Source: PALSA-129 sp050014595 (GTDB lineage Bacteria; Acidobacteriota; Terriglobia; Bryobacterales; Bryobacteraceae). From it: a DNA stretch of 64,000 nt. The stretch's first letter is position 1. Each line of letters starts with the position of its first letter. Shown here one piece after another: positions 34,342-41,919 of the stretch. The translations under genes were made by a program, and so were the position numbers. The stretch covers positions 62,001 through 126,000 of the forward strand of contig JBEKDA010000005.1 of NCBI GenBank assembly GCA_050014595.1. The letters are read 5' to 3'. A model generated the notes under the pieces. That model ran no database searches. It saw nothing but the letters and a program-made list of their open reading frames with translations, and was not told the DNA's origin.

Positions 34342-35456
34342 CCTTCCGCAAAAAGATCGGCGATTGGCTGCTTGCGGGCGAGTTCCACTAGTCGCGGGAT
34401 GGAGGAAAAAGGAGTGATGGAGGTGGCTCCGGTGGCGTCGTCTTTGGTGCAAAGGAAAACGGTTCGGTAGTCTTCCTCCTTGAGCCAGGAGATGGCAAAA
34501 GGCGAGTGCGATGTGGCCATCACCTGCGAAATGCCCTTGCCGGCTTGGGATTTCAGCAGTTCCACGAGTAGTCGCAATCGTGTCGGATGAAGGCCATTTT
34601 CGATTTCTTCGAGGATTAACATACAGGGCTGAGACGGCTGGAAGAATGTCGCAGCGATGGCAGCAAACCGAAGGGTCCCATCCGACAATACCGGAGCAGG
34701 ATAATCTTTGCCATTCCTCTGGAGGGCAAACAGCCAATCCCCCGCAGCGCCAGACAAGACCTTGACCTCATCCAGTTCGGACGGCGTCAGTTCTTTCAGC
34801 CATGAAACATATGCCGAAGCGGCAGGTTCAGACTTAAGGATCGTCTTTACGAGCGCGGCAAAGTTCTCGCCGTGGTCCCCCATGCGATTCGCCACCGACG
34901 CTGTCGAGTACTCTCTTTGGACAGAGGTGGATGGCTCCAACGCCTGCACATCCATTAGCTGCCTACGAAAGGGTACAACCGCATGCGCATCTTGAGGGGC
35001 GATCTGGTAGTGGCCCAGGATCGGCGAGGACATGTCAAGCGATCGCTCGCGGGAAAGATCATAAATCACTTTGTCGCCAATGGAGAGACTCTCAGAACTG
35101 ACGAAGCCATACTTTGGGGAGATGCTAATCCCATACCGTACTGGGGCCCCCAGGGATGGCCACGAGGCCCTGACCCGGAACCGAATGATGCCTTCCCCCG
35201 GCGCGGAACCGCGGAAACCGGCGTAAGTGCTGCCACCTCGAATGCCTTCCCACGCCTCGTTGTTGGCGAACTTCGGCCTTCCATTGAGGATCTCTTCAAT
35301 CGAGTAGCCGTACCCGATCCCTTGCAGCACACGCAACGCTTCAAGAAAATTGCTCTTCCCGCTCGCATTCGTTCCGACAAAAATATTCAGCGCACCAAGA
35401 TCGAGCGACACCTTCTCCAGGCTTTTGAACCCTTCGATCTCGATATGCTCAATCAC
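34320..35456 (-). CDS. SMC/ABC-type AAA ATPase, first gene of ATPase-TOPRIM pair
   Basis: 378 residues, COG4637/AAA_15-like. It starts MIEHIEIEGFKSLEKVSLDL; Walker A is GTNASGKSNF at about 30-39. The ABC-type signature is LSDGTLRFAAIA, Walker B CMLILEEIENGLHP and the H-switch ATSHSPF. There is no coiled-coil arm or nuclease domain within it. The start is GTG 35456, only 4 nt after the pyrC stop, so it sits at the end of the pyr operon; the TOPRIM-like gene overlaps its 3' end. By eye the base composition is less GC-rich than pyrC, suggesting acquisition. Confidence 0.8.
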   Translation of the reverse strand: MIEHIEIEGFKSLEKVSLDLGALNIFVGTNASGKSNFLEALRVLQGIGYGYSIEEILNGRPKFANNEAWEGIRGGSTYAGFRGSAPGEGIIRFRVRASWPSLGAPVRYGISISPKYGFVSSESLSIGDKVIYDLSRERSLDMSSPILGHYQIAPQDAHAVVPFRRQLMDVQALEPSTSVQREYSTASVANRMGDHGENFAALVKTILKSEPAASAYVSWLKELTPSELDEVKVLSGAAGDWLFALQRNGKDYPAPVLSDGTLRFAAIAATFFQPSQPCMLILEEIENGLHPTRLRLLVELLKSQAGKGISQVMATSHSPFAISWLKEEDYRTVFLCTKDDATGATSITPFSSIPRLVELARKQPIADLFAEGWLESAV

Positions 35457-35460
35457 CGTT

Positions 35461-36738
35461 TCAGCCTCTTCGCCACACCATCTCTCCGCCGACTACCGTC
35501 GCCACCGGGCCGCCGCGGAAGGTCTTTCCGTCAAAGGGGGAATTCCGGCTGCGCGAGTGGGATTGGTTGACGTCGTAAGTCCAACTCAATTCCGTGCTGA
35601 AGACCGTGACGTCTCCCATCGCGCCGGTGGCCAGAGTGCCGCGGCCCAGGCGCATCACGGATTCCGGCCCGGTGGTAAACAATTCGACCAGGCGGTTCAG
35701 GGTGATCTTAGCGGTGTGCACCAATTCCTGGAGCGACAACGCGAGGGCCGTCTCCAGGCCGATGATGCCGAACGGGCAGCGTTCGAACTCCTGCATCTTT
35801 TCACTGCCGGGGTGCGGGGCGTGATCGGTGGCAATCGCACTCACGGCGCCGGCGGCGATGGCCTCGACAACCGCGGCGCGATCGCGCACCGACCGCAGCG
35901 GCGGCTTCATTTTGTAATTGCTGTCGTAGGGCGCCATATCCCGGTCCGTCAGCGCGAAGTGATGCGGGGTGGCTTCGCACGATACCGGGAGGCCCTGCTT
36001 GCGGGCGTAGTCCAGCATGGCGACGGCGTTGCGCGTGGAAACATGCGCGATGTGGTAACGCGCCCCGGTGAGCTCGGCCAGCAGCAGGTCGCGCGCCGCC
36101 ATCACGTCTTCGGCGGCCGCCGGAATGCCGCGCAGGCCCCAGCGCACGGAGCTGGCGCCTTCGTGCATGTCGCCGCCCGCGCTGAGGTTCAAATCCTCGC
36201 AATGCTGGATGATCGGCAGATCGTAGGACCGCGCAAACTCCATGGCCCGGCGCATGACGCGCGCGTTCATGACCGGCAACCCGTCGTCGGAGATCGCCAC
36301 CGCACCGGCTTCCTTCATGGCGCCGATGGCGGCCAGTTCTTCGCCCGCGCTACCCTTGGTGATGGCGCCGATGGGAAACACGTTGACCACCGCTTTGCGC
36401 CGCGCACGCTCCACAATGTAGCTGGTTACCGTCGCGCTGTCGTTCACCGGCTTGGTATTGGGCATGCAGCACACCGAGGTGAAACCGCCGGCGGCGGCGG
36501 CGCGCGATCCGCTCTCGATGGTCTCGGCATGCTCGAAGCCCGGCTCCCGCAGGTGCACGTGCATATCGATGAAGCCGGGGGCGACAATCATGCCGGTGGC
36601 GTCGAAGACCTCGGCCTTGGGCGATGACAGGTTGGGCGCCACGCCGGCGACGCGCCCATCCACGATGAGCACGTCCGCCACCCGGTCCGTTTGGGACGCC
36701 GGGTCGATCACGCGCCCGTTCTTGATCACGATCGACAT
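35461..36738 (-). CDS. pyrC: dihydroorotase
   Basis: Closes carbamoyl-aspartate to dihydroorotate, step three of pyrimidine synthesis. 425 residues, the size of class I (Bacillus-type) enzymes. Metal-binding HVHLREPG is at about 61-68, with later ligands in IIQHCEDLNL, YHIAHVST and the catalytic Asp in ATDHAPH. Third gene of pyrR-pyrB-pyrC, 3 nt after pyrB. Confidence 0.96.
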   Translation of the reverse strand: MSIVIKNGRVIDPASQTDRVADVLIVDGRVAGVAPNLSSPKAEVFDATGMIVAPGFIDMHVHLREPGFEHAETIESGSRAAAAGGFTSVCCMPNTKPVNDSATVTSYIVERARRKAVVNVFPIGAITKGSAGEELAAIGAMKEAGAVAISDDGLPVMNARVMRRAMEFARSYDLPIIQHCEDLNLSAGGDMHEGASSVRWGLRGIPAAAEDVMAARDLLLAELTGARYHIAHVSTRNAVAMLDYARKQGLPVSCEATPHHFALTDRDMAPYDSNYKMKPPLRSVRDRAAVVEAIAAGAVSAIATDHAPHPGSEKMQEFERCPFGIIGLETALALSLQELVHTAKITLNRLVELFTTGPESVMRLGRGTLATGAMGDVTVFSTELSWTYDVNQSHSRSRNSPFDGKTFRGGPVATVVGGEMVWRRG

Positions 36739-36741
36739 GGC

Positions 36742-37650
36742 TTATCCGATCACCTTTTCGAGCACCGCCATCCGCACGGCGATCCCGTTCTCCACCTGGT
36801 TGAGAATCACGGAGCGCTGGAAATCGGCCACCTCCGACGACAACTCGCGCCCGCGGTTGATGGGGCCCGGGTGCATCACGATGGCATCCGGCTTGGCGAG
36901 ATCCAGGTGCTCCAGCCGCAGCCCATAAAACCGGAAGTATTCGCTGGCCGGAAACGCGGCCTCGTGCTGCCGCTCGAGTTGCACGCGCAGCATCATGATC
37001 ACGTCGGCATGGCTGATGGCCTCGCGGATATCGGTGGTGAGGCGAACTCCCGGCGCCAGTTGCGCCAACTCCACCGGCAGCAAGGATGCCGGGCCGCACA
37101 GCACGATCTCGACCCCGAACTTCGACAGCAGGTGCACGTTGGAGCGCGCCACGCGGCTGTGCGCAATGTCGCCGATAATCGCCACCCGCAGCCCTTCCAG
37201 GCTGGCGCGCCGGTCCAGAATGGTGCGCGCGTCGAGCAGCGCCTGGGTGGGATGCTCATGCGTCCCGTCGCCGGCATTGATGATGGGGGTAGGCAGGTGC
37301 CTAGCCAGAAAATGCGGCGCGCCGGATGCGGCATGACGCATCACAATGGCGTCCGGCCGCATGGCGGCCAGCGTGTTCAGCGTATCCACCAGGGATTCGC
37401 CTTTGGAAACGCTGGAGCCCGAAGCCGTAATCGACACCGCGTCGGCGCCCAGCCGTTTGGCGGCGATCTCAAAACTGGTTCGCGTGCGCGTGGATGCTTC
37501 GTAAAACAGGTTCACGATCATCTTGCCGCGAAGCGTGTCCAGCTTCTTCACGGTTTGGCTTTGTATGGGCTGGAAATCCTTGGCGCGCGCCAAAATAGCT
37601 TCGATTTCGGCGCGGTCCAACTCCTCGATCCCCAGCAATCCGGCAGACAT
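36742..37650 (-). CDS. pyrB: aspartate carbamoyltransferase catalytic subunit
   Basis: Condenses carbamoyl phosphate with aspartate. 302 residues. The carbamoyl-phosphate motif FYEASTRTRTSFE is at about 49-61, with further sites in HPTQALLDARTI and in VMHPGPINRGRE. No PyrI regulatory subunit is nearby; regulation is more likely through PyrR. Starts 6 nt after pyrR. Confidence 0.96.
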   Translation of the reverse strand: MSAGLLGIEELDRAEIEAILARAKDFQPIQSQTVKKLDTLRGKMIVNLFYEASTRTRTSFEIAAKRLGADAVSITASGSSVSKGESLVDTLNTLAAMRPDAIVMRHAASGAPHFLARHLPTPIINAGDGTHEHPTQALLDARTILDRRASLEGLRVAIIGDIAHSRVARSNVHLLSKFGVEIVLCGPASLLPVELAQLAPGVRLTTDIREAISHADVIMMLRVQLERQHEAAFPASEYFRFYGLRLEHLDLAKPDAIVMHPGPINRGRELSSEVADFQRSVILNQVENGIAVRMAVLEKVIG

Positions 37651-37656
37651 ATTTGG

Positions 37657-38208
37657 TTATTCGGCTCTTTCCACCAACAGAACTTTCTCCATCCCGTCGA
37701 TCTCCTGGAACTTCACTTCGATGATCTCCAGGTCGGTGGTCTGCACGTTGCGCCCTACGAACCTGGCTTCGATGGGCAACTCGCGATGGCCGCGGTCGAT
37801 CAGCACCAGCAGTTGCACGCGCGCCGGCCGGCCGTGGTCGAACAGGGCATCGAGGGCCGCGCGGACGGTGCGACCCGTGTAGAGCACGTCATCCGTCAGG
37901 ATGATGTCCTTGCCTTCCACGTTGAAGGCAATCTCGGTGGAACTGACCACCGGCTTGATGTCGACGGTGCTCAGGTCGTCACGATAGAGGTTGATGTCCA
38001 GAATCCCCACCGGGACCTTGCGGTTCTCCAGAGTCTCGATCTTGGCCGCCAGCCGTTGCGCCAGCGGCACGCCGCGCCGGCGAATTCCGATGAACGCCAG
38101 CAGATCGAGGTCCTTGGTCTTTTCGAGCACTTCGTGCGCCAGGCGCACCAGGGTCCGGTCGATCTCCGAAGCGCTCATCAGTTGGGCTTTTTCGCGCGTG
38201 AGGGACAT
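37657..38208 (-). CDS. pyrR: PyrR bifunctional pyrimidine attenuator/uracil phosphoribosyltransferase
   Basis: 183 residues, matching the family. The PRPP-binding loop is IILTDDVLYTGRTVRAAL; the N-terminus LTREKAQLMSASEIDRTLVRLAHEVLE is typical. In Bacillus, PyrR binds pyr mRNA with UMP to promote termination. I could not find a matching binding loop and attenuator: the sequence upstream is short and is taken up by an inverted-repeat element (38248-38394). First gene of pyrRBC. Confidence 0.95.
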   Translation of the reverse strand: MSLTREKAQLMSASEIDRTLVRLAHEVLEKTKDLDLLAFIGIRRRGVPLAQRLAAKIETLENRKVPVGILDINLYRDDLSTVDIKPVVSSTEIAFNVEGKDIILTDDVLYTGRTVRAALDALFDHGRPARVQLLVLIDRGHRELPIEARFVGRNVQTTDLEIIEVKFQEIDGMEKVLLVERAE

Positions 38209-38247
38209 AAGGCTCCGAAAGACAGAGTATCATGATGAGGCGCGGCC

Positions 38248-38394
38248 TTCACCGCAGAGACGCCGAGACGCGGAGAAGATTGAGAAATTGGAGAGTATTC
38301 AAATCCTACTCTGCCCGCTCCGCAAACGCCCTGACGGAATCTAGCTGATTGTTTCTCTCTTCGTTTCTCCGCGTCTCTGCGTCTCCGCGGTGAA
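38248..38394. repeat. intergenic element with inverted ends, copy B
   Basis: The left end 38248-38277 (TTCACCGCAGAGACGCCGAG...) and right end 38364-38394 (ending GTCTCCGCGGTGAA) are near-perfect inverted repeats, with about two mismatches over 30 nt. The arms match those of 29608-29732. The element lies between divergent pyrR and the DnaC-like gene. The centre carries no gene. Confidence 0.75.
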
Positions 38395-38475
38395 CCCAGA
38401 GCCTGGACCTGCTATCGAATGATTTCGAGAGGAACATATCGCAACCCCCGTTGCACACGCGCCGTCTGTCCGATA

Positions 38476-39246
38476 ATGGAAGCAATGGCTAGCGACGCGG
38501 TTTGCCCCAAATGCGAGGGCAGCGGCTTCATCATTATCGAGCGCGGCGGCATTTCCGGAGCGGAGCCCTGCGATTGCCGCGCACAGGGGCGGACCGCACG
38601 CCTCCAGGACCGGTCGCAGATTCCCGCGCTCTACCAGAACGCTTCGTTCGATAACTTTGACTCTATGGGCGACAAGTCCCTCAAGGAAACGATGGATACC
38701 GTTGCCAAGTATGCTTTGAGGCTGGACCCGCTCCAAACAGAACCGCCGCTTGGACTGCTCCTAATTGGAGGCCCGGGCACCGGCAAGACGCATTTGGCCG
38801 TCGCAGCGCTTCGCCGAATCATGGCGATGTGGAGCAGACAGTGCCTGTTCTGCGATTATCAGAACCTTCTAGATCGCATCCGCTCTGGCTACGACGCCAG
38901 TTCTAACTCAGCCGACAAAGAAGCGTACCGAGATGCGCAGGACGCAGACGTGCTCCTTCTCGACGATTTGGGAGCGCATCGCGTCACCGATTGGGTGCAA
39001 GATACGATTACCTCGATCATTACGTACCGCTGCAACAACCGCAAGCCTCTCATCGCTACAAGCAATCTGCCGGAACCGGAGATCGGCATCTCCTCCGCGA
39101 AGAAAACCGAAAGTGGCACTGTATACGGGCGATCGCTGGCTGAACACATTGGTGAACGAGCGCGCTCGCGTCTTTTCGAGATGTGCAAGGTGGTCCGAAT
39201 GCCCAACAACAACGACTACCGCATCCGGAAGGGCAAGCTATTTTGA
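38476..39246 (+). CDS. DnaC/DnaI-like helicase-loader ATPase
   Basis: 256 residues. It begins with a four-cysteine zinc-ribbon (CPKCEGSGF ... CDC), as in DnaC/DnaI, then an AAA+ domain with Walker A IGGPGTGKTHLAVAAL and Walker B DVLLLDDLGAHRV, and sensor-1 ATSNLP. It most likely loads the replicative helicase; an IstB-like role is less likely because no transposase adjoins it. ATG 38476 or 38485 are both plausible; GGAAG precedes the second. The TGA overlaps the TTG start of the next gene. Confidence 0.85.
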   Translation: MEAMASDAVCPKCEGSGFIIIERGGISGAEPCDCRAQGRTARLQDRSQIPALYQNASFDNFDSMGDKSLKETMDTVAKYALRLDPLQTEPPLGLLLIGGPGTGKTHLAVAALRRIMAMWSRQCLFCDYQNLLDRIRSGYDASSNSADKEAYRDAQDADVLLLDDLGAHRVTDWVQDTITSIITYRCNNRKPLIATSNLPEPEIGISSAKKTESGTVYGRSLAEHIGERARSRLFEMCKVVRMPNNNDYRIRKGKLF

Positions 39247-41525
39247 GACGCCTCGCCGTGCTGTTGCTGGCCGGGGCGGCCGCGCTGGCGTCGCCGCCGG
39301 CCCCCACGCCGCACGAATACATCCAGGCGGTGGAATTCCCCTACTATTCGTACCCGCGCGCGCTGTGGGAGCGCGAACTGGTCTGGCTCAAAAACATCGG
39401 TGTGCAGACGGTGGAGTTCCCGATTCCCTGGAACTGGCACCAACTCCAGCCCGGCGATTTCGATTTCACGGGCCGCACCAGTCCCCGCCGCGACCTGGTT
39501 GGGCTCATCCACATCCTGCGCAGGCTGGATCTCCAAGCCTGGGTGCGCCCGCTGCCGCCCATCGCCGGCTGGCGCTCGAATGGCGCTCCGCCGGCCGCCG
39601 ACGCCCACGCCCAACGGGCCTGGCTGCGCGAACTGGAATCGCTGCTGGCCACGCAAACGGCCAGCCACGGCGGCCCCATCGCCTGGGTGGAAGGCCGCGC
39701 GCTTGCGATCGACGCCGCCGCTCCGCCCGCGCCGGTGACGGTGGTTTCGGCCTCCGATCCGGCGGCCCTCGCGCGCAGCCGCCAGGCGTTCGCCACGGGC
39801 TCACAGGGCACGCTGCTGTGGACGGATGTCGAAGACACGCTGCCGCCGGCCGGCTGGACCGCCAATCCGGCTGAGGTGGTCCACAAAGGCGCCGTGGGCT
39901 TGAGCGGCGACGAGCGGCCCGCCGCCGTGGCGCTACGCCGCCAGGCTGCCCTGCTCCGCAACTGGGCAGCCCTTCACGCAGCCTTGCACCCGGTGGCTCT
40001 GCCCAAACCCGCGGCCGGCAAACTGCAGGAAGAAGTCAGCATGGCCGAACTGGTCTCACCGGCAGCTTCCGCCGTCAGCATCTCGAACCGCGGCAGGCAG
40101 CCGTTCCAGGATGAGATCCACGTCTTCGAGCCGGAATCCAAGCGCATCCTGGTGATACCGGGCGTGACCGTCCCGGCCGGCGAATCGCTCTGGTTGCCGC
40201 TCGACGTCTCGATCGGCCCGAGCGGGTTGTGCCACGAGTGCTCCAACTTCTCCGGCGCCGAGCACATCGTCTACGCCACGGCCGAGCTGCTCTCGGTGGA
40301 ATTTGAAAACGGCATTCTGGCCATGGAATTCGCGGCTCCAGAGCCCGCCGAAGTGGTGATGCAACTGGCGCGGAAGCCGGTTGGGCCGTACCTCGCCGCA
40401 GGCCGGCCCATGGAGTTTGAATGGGACGACAAGGCTCTGCGGGCGCGGCTCTCGATCCCCGCCAACCCCGCGCCGGGCAACCGCGTTCGCATCGGCATCG
40501 GCATCGAAGAGCCGGAGACCTCCGCATTCTTCAACGAAGCGCGCCGCCTGATTATCGGCCAGAAGAACGTGGTATCCACTTCGTATTCCTCGGGCGAAGT
40601 AGCCGCGCGCTCGCGCCTCCGCCTGCCGGAAGGCTACACCGCGGCGCCTAAGGTGAAATCGCCCGACGAAATCGACTACGCAGTCTCCGTACCGGCGGAC
40701 GCCTTGCACGGCGATTACGCCGCGCTCGCCCTGGAGGCCGACGGCATGCCGCTGGGCCGCGCCCGTCTGCAGCTCTTCCGCCCGGTCTCCATCCGGCTCA
40801 TGGAGGCCATGCAGATCCACTGGGGCAGCGAGACGGAGCTGCCCCCCGATCCGCCCACCGCGCCCATCGAGCCCAAGGCCGGCACCGATCTGGAGCTTTC
40901 CCTCCGCAACAACTGGCCGTCCATCCAGACTTATTTTCTGGAAGCCTCGGGCGAAGGCCTGGAGCTCTTCCCGCCCAAGACCGAAGTGATTGTCGGGGCG
41001 ACCGAAGAGCGCCGCGTTCCGCTGCGCATTTTCGCCAAAGAAGGCATAGCGGGCCTGCGCGCGTGGAACCTCAAGGTCACCGGCGCGGCCACGCTGGATC
41101 TGCCCATGCGCGTGGTGCTGATTCCGCGCGGCCACACGGTGGCCTGGTCCGCCGATCTGGATGGCGACGGCTCCCCGGAGTGGGTGCTCGAAACGCAAAA
41201 AGTGCGCGCCGTTTTCTCCGCCCAGGACGGCGGGCGCTGGATGGAATTCAACTGGAAAGACACCAACCTCAACTACCTGCCGGAGCAAGGGGCCTTTGCG
41301 ACGCGCGGGCCGGTGGAAGTCCATGCCGCCGGCGACGCGCTGGAGTTCGCCGGCGCGGGCTGGAAGCGCACGGTGCATCTCGACGGCTCGACGATCACAT
41401 TTGAGCAGAACACGCCGCTGCCGGCCGACGGGCTCACGCCGGACCGGCGCGGGAACATCGATTTCAAGATCGCGCACCCGGCGCCGGGGCGGGCGGTGTA
41501 TTCACTGGAGAACCATCAGCAATGA
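39243..41525 (+). CDS. secreted protein with glycoside hydrolase 35/42-like N-terminal domain
   Basis: 760 residues with a signal peptide (RRLAVLLLAGAAALA). The region IQAVEFPYYSYPRALWERE, then LKNIGVQTVEFPIPWNWHQ and DFDFTGR resembles the start of the TIM barrel of GH35 beta-galactosidases. Where GH35 enzymes have the catalytic Asn-Glu after GGPI, this protein reads GGPIAWVEGRALAID, so the acid residue seems changed. The rest is beta-rich with a Trp/Asp-rich end (WSADLDGDGSPEWVLE). TTG 39243 overlaps the DnaC-like stop (TTGA). An inactive or altered glycosidase is my inference. Confidence 0.7.
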   Translation: MRRLAVLLLAGAAALASPPAPTPHEYIQAVEFPYYSYPRALWERELVWLKNIGVQTVEFPIPWNWHQLQPGDFDFTGRTSPRRDLVGLIHILRRLDLQAWVRPLPPIAGWRSNGAPPAADAHAQRAWLRELESLLATQTASHGGPIAWVEGRALAIDAAAPPAPVTVVSASDPAALARSRQAFATGSQGTLLWTDVEDTLPPAGWTANPAEVVHKGAVGLSGDERPAAVALRRQAALLRNWAALHAALHPVALPKPAAGKLQEEVSMAELVSPAASAVSISNRGRQPFQDEIHVFEPESKRILVIPGVTVPAGESLWLPLDVSIGPSGLCHECSNFSGAEHIVYATAELLSVEFENGILAMEFAAPEPAEVVMQLARKPVGPYLAAGRPMEFEWDDKALRARLSIPANPAPGNRVRIGIGIEEPETSAFFNEARRLIIGQKNVVSTSYSSGEVAARSRLRLPEGYTAAPKVKSPDEIDYAVSVPADALHGDYAALALEADGMPLGRARLQLFRPVSIRLMEAMQIHWGSETELPPDPPTAPIEPKAGTDLELSLRNNWPSIQTYFLEASGEGLELFPPKTEVIVGATEERRVPLRIFAKEGIAGLRAWNLKVTGAATLDLPMRVVLIPRGHTVAWSADLDGDGSPEWVLETQKVRAVFSAQDGGRWMEFNWKDTNLNYLPEQGAFATRGPVEVHAAGDALEFAGAGWKRTVHLDGSTITFEQNTPLPADGLTPDRRGNIDFKIAHPAPGRAVYSLENHQQ

Positions 41526-41530
41526 CCGCG

Positions 41531-41727
41531 TTAGCCGGAGCCCCGCTGCTTCTGCTCCAGCGCGCGCCGCAGAATCGGCAAAACAGCGAGATCTTTTTCG
41601 CCGGCGAGTTCTTCCTTGAGCGCGACGGAGCGCCATTCAGAACAGCCGCCAGCCCCCCGACAACGGCAAACTCCACGCCGCCTTCGGCGAGGGCGCGCAA
41701 CGCCGCCAGAAAATCAATGCCCGGCAT
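41531..41727 (-). pseudogene. nucleotidyltransferase remnant (internal deletion and frameshift)
   Basis: ATG 41727 opens a typical MNT-type nucleotidyltransferase start: FLAALRALAEGGVEFAVVGG, then LAAVLNGAP. After about 34 residues the frame shifts. In the next frame the sequence LKEELAGEKDLAVLPILRRALEQKQ ends at TAA (41531-41533), which looks like the C-terminus of the same kind of protein. About 100 residues in the middle, including most of the active site, are missing. Confidence 0.7.
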
Positions 41728-41878
41728 TTAATCTTCGGATGGCAAGGATGGCATTCACCTGGCGCTGCAAGAACTGCAGGCGCTCCGCCGGCGTGAGCGA
41801 GAGCATCCAGCGGATCAGCGTCAGGTCGACGCCATCTTCGCTGTAATCGGTCTGAGGTTGTGGATCCTGTTCCGTCAC
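41714..41878 (-). CDS. 54-residue conserved small protein (partner of nucleotidyltransferase)
   Basis: GTG 41878 begins a 54-residue protein with core DLTLIRWMLSLTPAERLQFL and tail ILAIRRLN. From memory this motif is common in Acidobacteria and Planctomycetes directly ahead of a nucleotidyltransferase gene, as here. GGGGA lies 5 nt ahead of GTG. The stop overlaps the start of the remnant by 14 nt. Its role is unknown; the arrangement is like an antitoxin-toxin pair whose larger member is broken. Confidence 0.75.
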   Translation of the reverse strand: MTEQDPQPQTDYSEDGVDLTLIRWMLSLTPAERLQFLQRQVNAILAIRRLNAGH

Positions 41879-41919
41879 ACGATCCCCCTATCAGTCTACG
41901 CCGGGAACAAGCGCCAGCC

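Noticed and set aside
35350..36627. 425-codon plus-strand frame opposite pyrC
   Set aside because: Antisense to dihydroorotase, whose metal ligands are all visible.
38209..38247. PyrR-type attenuator ahead of pyrR
   Set aside because: The space is too short and no terminator/antiterminator pair or binding loop could be drawn.
38419..38475. Upstream extension of the DnaC-like gene (57 nt in frame)
   Set aside because: The added residues are poor and lie next to a repeat; ATG 38476/38485 starts just before the zinc ribbon.
39183..39242. Upstream start for the glycosidase-like gene
   Set aside because: It would place 20 residues overlapping the DnaC-like gene before the signal peptide; TTG 39243 starts right at the signal.
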